From positions 62,001 to 126,000 of the forward strand of contig NZ_NNRI01000024.1 in NCBI RefSeq assembly GCF_002270415.1: DNA of 64,000 nucleotides. Reading direction: 5' to 3'. The notes below the pieces were generated by a model, which worked only from the letters and a program-made list of their open reading frames with translations, was not told the DNA's origin and made no database searches. Below, piece after piece: positions 58,327 to 64,000 of this stretch (position 1 is its first letter; every line of letters starts with the position of its first letter). Origin of the DNA: Mesorhizobium sophorae. GTDB taxonomy: Bacteria; Pseudomonadota; Alphaproteobacteria; Rhizobiales; Rhizobiaceae. The position numbers and the translations under genes are program-made.

Positions 58327-61210
58327 CTTGCGTCAGCGGATACTGTTCCTTCAGCGTCTTCAGCACCTGGTCGCCCGGCATCGGCGCGCCGAACATGAAG
58401 CTTTGCACATATTCGCAGCCCATCTGGCGCAGCTCCAGCGCGTCGCGTTCGTCCGAAATGCCCTCGGCGACCACGGACAGTCCGAGTTCATGCGCCATGT
58501 TGACCATGGATTTGAGCAGCACCGCGCGTTTGGGGGTGTTGTCGTCGACAAAGCTCTTGTCGATCTTGATCGTGTCGAAGGGAAAACGCGTCAGATAAGC
58601 CAGTGAGGAATAGCCGGTGCCGAAATCGTCCAGCGACAGGCCGATGCCGAGCTGTTTCAGCTTGGTCAGCACATGGGCCGTCTGCTCGGGATTATCCATC
58701 ACCAGCGATTCAGTGAGCTCGAGCCGGAAGCAGCGCGGCTTCAGATTGGCGCGTGCGATGACCGAGCGGACGTCGCTGACCAGGTCGCGGCGGATGAGCT
58801 GGCGGCTGGACAGGTTGACCGAGACCGACAGCGGCGCGTCGCCGATCTGCTTTTGCCATCCGGCAAGGTCCTCGGCCGCCTGCTGCATGGCGAACAGGCC
58901 GAGCTGCACGATCAGCCCGCAGCTTTCGGCGACCGGGATGAAATCCGCCGGCGGGATCATGCCGCGACGCGGATGGTCCCAGCGCAGCAAGGCCTCGAAG
59001 CCGGCGACGCTGCCATCCTCCAGCCGCACGATCGGCTGATAGGCGAGCGTGAATTCGCGCCGCTCGATGGCGCGGCGCAGGTCGGATTCGAACTGCAGCC
59101 TGTCGGTGCCGACGGTGCGGAAGGCCGGGCGGAACGGCTCGATCCTGTCGCCGCCGAAGCGCTTGGCCTGATGCATGGCAAGCTCGGCGTCCTTGACCAT
59201 GTCCTCGGCCGACATCTGCGTCGAGTTCCAGGTGATCAGTCCGATCGATGCGGTCAGCACGATCTCGCGCTTGGCAAAGGTGATCGGGTTGTTGATGGCA
59301 TGCTTGATGGCGTCGGCGACGGCGGCGATGCGGGACGGATCCTGCTCGGACAACAGCATTAGTGCGAACTGATCGCCGGCAAAACGCGACAGCGAATCCT
59401 TCGGCTTGAGCAGCCGGTGCAGCCGGCGCGCAATGGTCAAGAGGATGGTGTCGCCCGCCGAGATGCCGAGCCCATCATTGACCTGCTTGAAACGATCGAT
59501 GTCGATGACGAAGACGGTCGGGCGTACCTTTTCTTCGGTGCGGGCGATCGAGATGACCGCTTCCAGCCGGTTCATCAACAATTCGCGGTTCGGCAGCCCG
59601 GTCAAATTGTCGTGCACGGCGTCGTGCAGCAGACGCTCCTCGGATTTCTTCTGCTCGGTGACGTCGACCATGGTGCCGACGCAGCGAATGACTTCGCCGT
59701 CCGACCCGATCACTGGCCGCGCGCGCAGCGAGAACCAGTGATAGTGGCCGTCGGCTCCGCGCAGGCGGAAGTTCTGCGACACCCGGCCGCGCCGGTGTTC
59801 CAGCACCACGTCGAGCGTCGTGCGGAAGGTGTCGCGGTCGTCGGCATGCAGCACCGGCAGCCAGTTGCGCGCGGCACCGCCAAGGCTGTTTGGCGCCAGG
59901 CCGAGCTGGATGCTGACATCGGGCTTGGTGACGACGCGGTCGCGCAGCACGTCCCAGTCCCACACCGTATCGCCCGATCCGGCCACTGCCAGCGCCTGCC
60001 GCTCGAGGTCGGAGAACAGGCCCTGGTGCAGCGCGCCGCCGGCAAAGGCGTGCTGCATGACGGTGAAGCCGATCAGAAGGATGATCAGGATCAGCCCGCC
60101 ACCCAATGCCGGCTGGGCGATGTCGTTGTCGAGCATGCCGGTGATCGCCATCCACGACCCGCACAGCCACAACAGCACCATGACCCAACTGGGCACCAGC
60201 ATGATGGCGCGGTCGTAGCCGCGTATACCGAGGAAGATGATCAGGCCGAGCCCGGTCAGCGCGGTTGCGGCGAAGGACAGCCTGGCGATGCCGGCGGCGA
60301 CCGCCGGATCGACGATGGCGACGCCGGCGATCAGCAGCAGTCCAAGGATCCAGACCAGCGCGCCATAGCTGAAATGGCCGTGCCATCGGTTGAGGTTGAG
60401 ATAGGCGAACAGGAACACCACGAAGGTTCCCGCCAGTGCCACCTCCGTTCCCGCTCGCCACATCTGCTCGTTGCCGGGCGAGATTTCGATGATCTTGTTG
60501 AGGAAGCCGAAATCGACGCAGATATAGGCCAGCACCGCCCAGGCGAGCGCCGCGGTCGCCGGGAACATCGAGGTTCCCTTGACCACGAAAAGGATGGTCA
60601 GGAACAGCGCCAGCAGGCCGGCGATGCCGATGACGATGCCGCGAAACAGCGTGTAGGAATTGACCGAGTCCTTGTAGGATTCCGGGTCCCACAAATAGAC
60701 CTGCGGCAGTTTCGGCGAAGCCAGTTCGGCGATAAAGGTGATCACCGTGCCCGGGTTCAGCGTCACCCGGAACACGTCGGCGTCGGGGCTGGTCTGGCGG
60801 TCGAGCGCGAAGCCCTCGCTGGGCGTGATGGCGGCGATGCGGGTCGAGCCGAGATCGGGCCAGAAGATGCCGGAATTCACCAGCCGGAAATGCGGCGCGA
60901 CGATCAGCCGGTCGAGCTGCTGGTCGGTGGTGTTGGCCAGCGCGAAGACCGCCCAGTCGCCAGTCGAGCGCGCATCATTGGCCTCGACCTCGATGCGCCG
61001 CACGATGCCGTCCGGTCCGGGAGCGGTCGACACCTGGAAATTCTCGCCCTGGTTCCGGTAGATCTCGACGGCGCCCGAAAGGTCGAGCGCGACGTCGTCG
61101 CGGGCAATCTTGATCGGTTCAACGGCGAAGGCCGACGATGCCGCGCACAGCGTCAGGATTGTCGCGAGGACAAAGGCGAACAGCGGCCCGTTTCGCAGGA
61201 AATTCGTCAA
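58322..61210 (-). CDS. Membrane PAS-GGDEF-EAL cyclic-di-GMP protein
   Basis: A 962-residue protein: signal sequence, periplasmic sensor part (30-185), about seven to eight membrane helices (190-400), PAS (about 410-530), GGDEF (540-690) and EAL (710-950). The GGDEF motif is AGDQF (611-615), so the cyclase is probably inactive. The EAL site is complete (FEALLRW, VNLSSRQ, LELTES, LDDFGTGYSS, KIDKSF, VVAEGI), so it should degrade c-di-GMP. The start is TTG 61210, just after the upstream gene stop, with AAGGA upstream; no ATG precedes the signal sequence. It ends the run from thrC. Confidence 0.93.
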   Translation of the reverse strand: MTNFLRNGPLFAFVLATILTLCAASSAFAVEPIKIARDDVALDLSGAVEIYRNQGENFQVSTAPGPDGIVRRIEVEANDARSTGDWAVFALANTTDQQLDRLIVAPHFRLVNSGIFWPDLGSTRIAAITPSEGFALDRQTSPDADVFRVTLNPGTVITFIAELASPKLPQVYLWDPESYKDSVNSYTLFRGIVIGIAGLLALFLTILFVVKGTSMFPATAALAWAVLAYICVDFGFLNKIIEISPGNEQMWRAGTEVALAGTFVVFLFAYLNLNRWHGHFSYGALVWILGLLLIAGVAIVDPAVAAGIARLSFAATALTGLGLIIFLGIRGYDRAIMLVPSWVMVLLWLCGSWMAITGMLDNDIAQPALGGGLILIILLIGFTVMQHAFAGGALHQGLFSDLERQALAVAGSGDTVWDWDVLRDRVVTKPDVSIQLGLAPNSLGGAARNWLPVLHADDRDTFRTTLDVVLEHRRGRVSQNFRLRGADGHYHWFSLRARPVIGSDGEVIRCVGTMVDVTEQKKSEERLLHDAVHDNLTGLPNRELLMNRLEAVISIARTEEKVRPTVFVIDIDRFKQVNDGLGISAGDTILLTIARRLHRLLKPKDSLSRFAGDQFALMLLSEQDPSRIAAVADAIKHAINNPITFAKREIVLTASIGLITWNSTQMSAEDMVKDAELAMHQAKRFGGDRIEPFRPAFRTVGTDRLQFESDLRRAIERREFTLAYQPIVRLEDGSVAGFEALLRWDHPRRGMIPPADFIPVAESCGLIVQLGLFAMQQAAEDLAGWQKQIGDAPLSVSVNLSSRQLIRRDLVSDVRSVIARANLKPRCFRLELTESLVMDNPEQTAHVLTKLKQLGIGLSLDDFGTGYSSLAYLTRFPFDTIKIDKSFVDDNTPKRAVLLKSMVNMAHELGLSVVAEGISDERDALELRQMGCEYVQSFMFGAPMPGDQVLKTLKEQYPLTQA

Positions 61211-61212
61211 GA

Positions 61213-61809
61213 TCAGTCCTTCGTTCCAGCGCCCGGCGGATCGTCCGAGATCCGGGCGTAGAGGTAGTGGTCCTGCCAGATGCCGTTGATCCTGAGATAG
61301 GATCGCAGAAGTCCTTCGCGCCGGAATCCGGCTTTTTCAAGCACGCGGATCGACCGGGCGTTGTCGGGAATACAGGCCGCTTCGATCCGGTGCAACCTCA
61401 GCGTATCGAAGGCGAAGCGCGTCACTACCTTGACCGCGTCGGTCATCAGGCCACGACCGCCAAAGCGCTCGCCGATCCAATAGCCGACATGGCCGCTTTG
61501 CGAGACACCATGGCGTATGTTGCCGAGCGTGATGCCGCCCGCCAGCTTGCCGCTGCTCTTTTCGAATATGAAGAAGGCGATTGCAGTTCCCTGCGCATAG
61601 TCTTCGCGGTAGCGGCTGATGCGCAGCCGCCAGGCGGTGCGGTCGAGTTCATCGGGAGTCCAGCGTGGCTCCCATGGTTCGAGAAAGGCACGGCTTTCGC
61701 CACGCACCGCCGCCCATTCGCGATAGTCATTCGTGAAGGGCACGCGCAGCATGACGTGGTCACCCTTCAGCGCCGGCAGGTCACGGCGAAAGAAAGGGAG
61801 CGCGAACAC
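61213..61809 (-). CDS. RimJ/RimL-type GNAT N-acetyltransferase
   Basis: A 198-residue acetyltransferase (DHVMLRVPFTNDYREWAAVRGESRAFLEPWEP; GHVGYWIGERFGGRGLMTDAVK acetyl-CoA loop; LHRIEAACIPDNARSIRVLEKAGFRREGLLRSYLRINGIWQDHYLYA). It likely acetylates a ribosomal protein N-terminus, as RimJ does for S5. GTG 61809 is used, 15 bp after the peptidase gene; an internal ATG at 61752 would cut the conserved start. Confidence 0.92.
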   Translation of the reverse strand: MFALPFFRRDLPALKGDHVMLRVPFTNDYREWAAVRGESRAFLEPWEPRWTPDELDRTAWRLRISRYREDYAQGTAIAFFIFEKSSGKLAGGITLGNIRHGVSQSGHVGYWIGERFGGRGLMTDAVKVVTRFAFDTLRLHRIEAACIPDNARSIRVLEKAGFRREGLLRSYLRINGIWQDHYLYARISDDPPGAGTKD

Positions 61810-61824
61810 GACGCTTTGAGGGGC

Positions 61825-63117
61825 TTAGACGGCGAGCTTGCGGGTGGCGGTCTGCGTGCCCGCAAGCGAATCGAGGATCGCCTCGTATGGCGCCAGCGTA
61901 CCCACAGGCCCGACAGCTGTAAGCGTCGGCTTGGTCGAGAACAGCCGCGACGACAGGTCGGTCAGCCGCTCGATCGTGAGCGCCGACAGCCGTTCCATCA
62001 GTTCCTCCTTGGCGATCGGCCGGCCGAACAGAAGCAGCTGCCGTGCGATCTGCGAGGCGCGGCTGGCCGGGCTTTCGGCGGACATGATCAGCCCGGCGCG
62101 ATATTGTGCGCGCGCCCGGTCGAGTTCTTCCTGCAGGATCTTCTCGCCGGCCTTCTGCAGTTCGTCGATGATGACCGGCACCAGTTCGGCGATATCGCTC
62201 TGGCCGGTCGCGGCATGGACACCGAAGACGCCGGTGTCGGAAAAGCCCCAGTGGAAGGCATAGACCGAATAGCACAGGCCGCGCTTTTCGCGGACCTCCT
62301 GGAAAAGACGCGACGACATGCCGCCGCCGAGGATCATCGACAGCACCTGCGAGGCATAGAAGTCGCGCACATGATAGGCGCGGCCCTCGAAGCCCAGCAC
62401 GATCTGCGCGTCCATCAGGTCGCGGTCCTCACGGAAGTCGCCGCCGACATATTGCGCATATTGCGGGATGGTGCTGTCGGCCTTGCTGCGGAAGCCGCCG
62501 AGCTGCTTTTCGACCTCGCGCACGAAATTGTCGTGCTTGATGTCGCCGGCAGCGACGATCACCATGCGCTCGGCGCCGTATTGCCGTTCGATGAAATCGT
62601 GCAGCTGCTTCGATGTGAAGGATTTGACGGTTTCCGGCGTGCCCAGGATCGAGCGACCGATCGTCTGGTGGCGGAAGGCTGTCTCGGTGAAACGGTCGAA
62701 GACGATGTCGTCGGGCGTGTCGTGTGCTGCGCCGATCTCCTGCAGGATCACGTGCTGCTCGCGTTCGAGCTCCTGCGGGTCGAACTCGGACTCCTGCAGG
62801 ATGTCGGCAAGAATGTCGACGGCCAGCGGCACGTCGTCGGAGAGCACCCTGGCATAGTAGGAGGTGGTCTCGACGCTGGTGGCGGCGTTGATCTCGCCGC
62901 CGACGTCCTCGATCTCCGAGGCGATTTCGAAGGCGCTTCGCCTTTTCGTGCCCTTGAACGCCATGTGCTCGAGCAGATGGGCCATGCCATGCTCTTCGTC
63001 ACGTTCATTGCGGGCGCCTGACTTGACCCAGGCACCAAGGGCAACCGATTCGATGCTTTGAAGGGTTTCGGTGGCGACTGTCAGGCCGTTCGACAGACGG
63101 CTTACCTCAACACCCAT
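61825..63117 (-). CDS. M16-family zinc peptidase
   Basis: A 430-residue processing-peptidase-like protein (MGVEVSRLSNGLTVATE). The inverted zinc motif is HLLEHMAF (HxxEH), with the downstream Glu in ELEREQHVILQEIGAAHD, and the second half has the inactive-like M16 domain and REKRGLCYSVYAFH loop. It resembles mitochondrial MPP beta and the alphaproteobacterial homologues. It starts 14 bp after the thrC stop. Confidence 0.94.
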   Translation of the reverse strand: MGVEVSRLSNGLTVATETLQSIESVALGAWVKSGARNERDEEHGMAHLLEHMAFKGTKRRSAFEIASEIEDVGGEINAATSVETTSYYARVLSDDVPLAVDILADILQESEFDPQELEREQHVILQEIGAAHDTPDDIVFDRFTETAFRHQTIGRSILGTPETVKSFTSKQLHDFIERQYGAERMVIVAAGDIKHDNFVREVEKQLGGFRSKADSTIPQYAQYVGGDFREDRDLMDAQIVLGFEGRAYHVRDFYASQVLSMILGGGMSSRLFQEVREKRGLCYSVYAFHWGFSDTGVFGVHAATGQSDIAELVPVIIDELQKAGEKILQEELDRARAQYRAGLIMSAESPASRASQIARQLLLFGRPIAKEELMERLSALTIERLTDLSSRLFSTKPTLTAVGPVGTLAPYEAILDSLAGTQTATRKLAV

Positions 63118-63131
63118 ATGGCTACTACTCC

Positions 63132-64000
63132 CTAACGCGCCGCCCGCGCGCGGCGGCCGACGTAATCTTCCACCATTTTCAGGTCGGATGGAAGTACCGT
63201 GTATTTTTCCTCCGATGTCATCAACCCACCTAGCCATGCGGGCAGTGCGGGCAAGACGCCGCTGGCGGCTTCGACGGCAGCCGGGAACTTTGCCGGATGG
63301 GCGGTGCCAAGCACCACCATCGGCACCGCGCCTGAAGCCTTGCCCGCCGCGACATGCACGGCTGCCGCGGTGTGCGGATCGAGCAGGTAGTTGCTGCCGG
63401 CGAGTGTCGAACGGATGGTGGCGGCGACCTCGTCCATGGTCGCGCGGCCGGCATCGAATTCGGACCGCATCCCAGCGATTTGCTGGGTTTCGATGGTGAA
63501 AGCGCCGGACTGCTTGAGACTGTCCATGTAGCGCCGCACGGTCGCCGCGTCACGGTCGGAGGCCTCGAACAGCAAGCGCTCGAAATTCGACGACACCTGG
63601 ATATCCATCGATGGCGAAGTGGTCGCAAAGACGCCCTTGGTGCGGTATTCGCCGGTTGCGAAAGTGCGCGCCAGGATGTCGTTGTCGTTGGTGGCGATTA
63701 TCAGCCGCTCGATCGGCAGGCCCATCTTCTTGGCGGCGTAGCCGGCGAAGATATCGCCGAAATTGCCTGTCGGCACCGTGAAGGAGACCGGCCTGTCCGG
63801 CGCGCCCAGCGACAGCGCCGAGGAGAAATAATAGACGATCTGGGCCATGATGCGGGCCCAGTTGATCGAATTGACACCCGAAAGCGCAACCCGGTCGCGA
63901 AAGCCGTGGTCGTTGAACATGTCCTTGAGCAGGCCCTGGCAATCGTCGAAATTGCCTTCGATGGCCAGCGCATGAACATTTTGCGCGGTCGACGTCGTCA
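63132..64000 (-). CDS. thrC: Threonine synthase, 3' part (gene cut by window end)
   Basis: The last 289 residues of a PLP enzyme that turns O-phosphohomoserine, the ThrB product, into threonine. The frame is open to the window end, where it reads NVHALAIEGNFDDCQGLLKDMF, a ThrC hallmark. Further marks are SINWARIMAQIVYYF, SFTVPTGNFGDIFAGYAAKKMG (PLP phosphate loop) and LDPHTAAAVHVA. The ATG at 63920 is internal. The N-terminus lies outside the window. Confidence 0.95.
   Translation of the reverse strand, partial: TTSTAQNVHALAIEGNFDDCQGLLKDMFNDHGFRDRVALSGVNSINWARIMAQIVYYFSSALSLGAPDRPVSFTVPTGNFGDIFAGYAAKKMGLPIERLIIATNDNDILARTFATGEYRTKGVFATTSPSMDIQVSSNFERLLFEASDRDAATVRRYMDSLKQSGAFTIETQQIAGMRSEFDAGRATMDEVAATIRSTLAGSNYLLDPHTAAAVHVAAGKASGAVPMVVLGTAHPAKFPAAVEAASGVLPALPAWLGGLMTSEEKYTVLPSDLKMVEDYVGRRARAAR

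Noticed and set aside
58322..61210. Active diguanylate cyclase in the GGDEF/EAL protein
   Set aside because: The motif is AGDQF; the key Glu is Gln and the first Gly is Ala, so cyclase activity is unlikely.
59417..61261. 614-codon open frame on the plus strand across the GGDEF/EAL gene
   Set aside because: Antisense shadow with Asp/Arg/Gly/Gln-rich composition and no domain.
61138..63021. 627-codon open frame on the plus strand across the GNAT and M16 genes
   Set aside because: Both genes below it are well recognised, and the plus frame shows no family features.
1..64000. CRISPR arrays, tRNA or rRNA genes, insertion sequences, phage or defence genes
   Set aside because: I looked for regular repeats, tRNA-like cloverleaves, transposase and integrase motifs and found none that I could support.

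Overview
The window reads as a stretch of core chromosome from a GC-rich alphaproteobacterium of the order Hyphomicrobiales (Rhizobiales), most likely Mesorhizobium or a close Phyllobacteriaceae relative. This is inferred from the gene content (IalB-family protein, BTLCP peptidase, DUF1344 and DUF2277 proteins, BluB, the dxs-tlyA-rRNA methyltransferase order, the aa3 oxidase cluster order) and from short dispersed repeats that look like those of that genus. I saw no rRNA, tRNA, CRISPR array, transposase, integrase or phage gene. Nearly every base belongs to housekeeping genes packed on both strands.

Layout. 1-6.7 kb: a secreted TPR protein, a GNAT acetyltransferase, glyQ and glyS (glycyl-tRNA synthetase) with a small secreted ORF antisense between them, then a very acidic small protein. 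6.7-12.2 kb: two small exported proteins, a Sua5-type tRNA modification enzyme, an FAD-linked 2-hydroxyacid dehydrogenase, a conserved alphaproteobacterial protein and ubiA. 12.2-24.6 kb: a LysR/PhyH-dioxygenase divergon, purD, a GH25 lysozyme-like protein, an acyl-CoA dehydrogenase plus crotonase pair, pdxH, a TTG-started lipoprotein, a DnaJ-family protein, fabI, a phosphatase, a Tat-exported beta-carbonic anhydrase and a DUF1344 protein. 24.9-33.9 kb: aroC, a ribB fused to a degenerate ribA domain, an MFS/TetR divergon with three identical palindromic operators, a membrane protein, bluB behind a cobalamin riboswitch, a histone-deacetylase-like hydrolase with xseB, DUF2277 and a pirin. 34-39 kb: dxs, a small secreted protein behind a perfect CtrA-type box, a GFA-family protein, tlyA and a TrmA/RlmD-type methyltransferase. 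39-44.9 kb: an exported pseudo-caspase, a BTLCP peptidase, tldD and an IalB-family protein. 45.2-52.3 kb: the aa3 cytochrome c oxidase cluster (coxB-coxA-ctaB-coxF-ctaG-coxC), then an L,D-transpeptidase, a DUF983 protein and surf1. 52.3-55.5 kb: ispH-thrB-rnhA and a phosphatase-fold protein with an altered RHG motif. 55.5-64 kb: DUF2938, a peroxiredoxin, a DsbD-N protein, YqgE, and the minus-strand run thrC-M16 peptidase-GNAT-GGDEF/EAL, with thrC cut by the window end.

How the parts relate. The oxidase cluster holds structural subunits, heme A synthesis (ctaB) and copper/assembly factors (ctaG, surf1) in one direction. thrB and thrC (threonine synthesis) lie about 9 kb apart. bluB is under predicted B12 feedback control.

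No complete new system is visible. The strongest points for a second look are the pseudo-caspase that lacks both catalytic residues, the triple CATACG-N3-CGTATG operator, the RibB with a zinc-less GTP cyclohydrolase II domain, the riboswitch-controlled bluB with a long antisense C-terminal extension, the perfect CtrA box in front of an unknown secreted protein, and the inverted repeat that supplies the AroC C-terminus.
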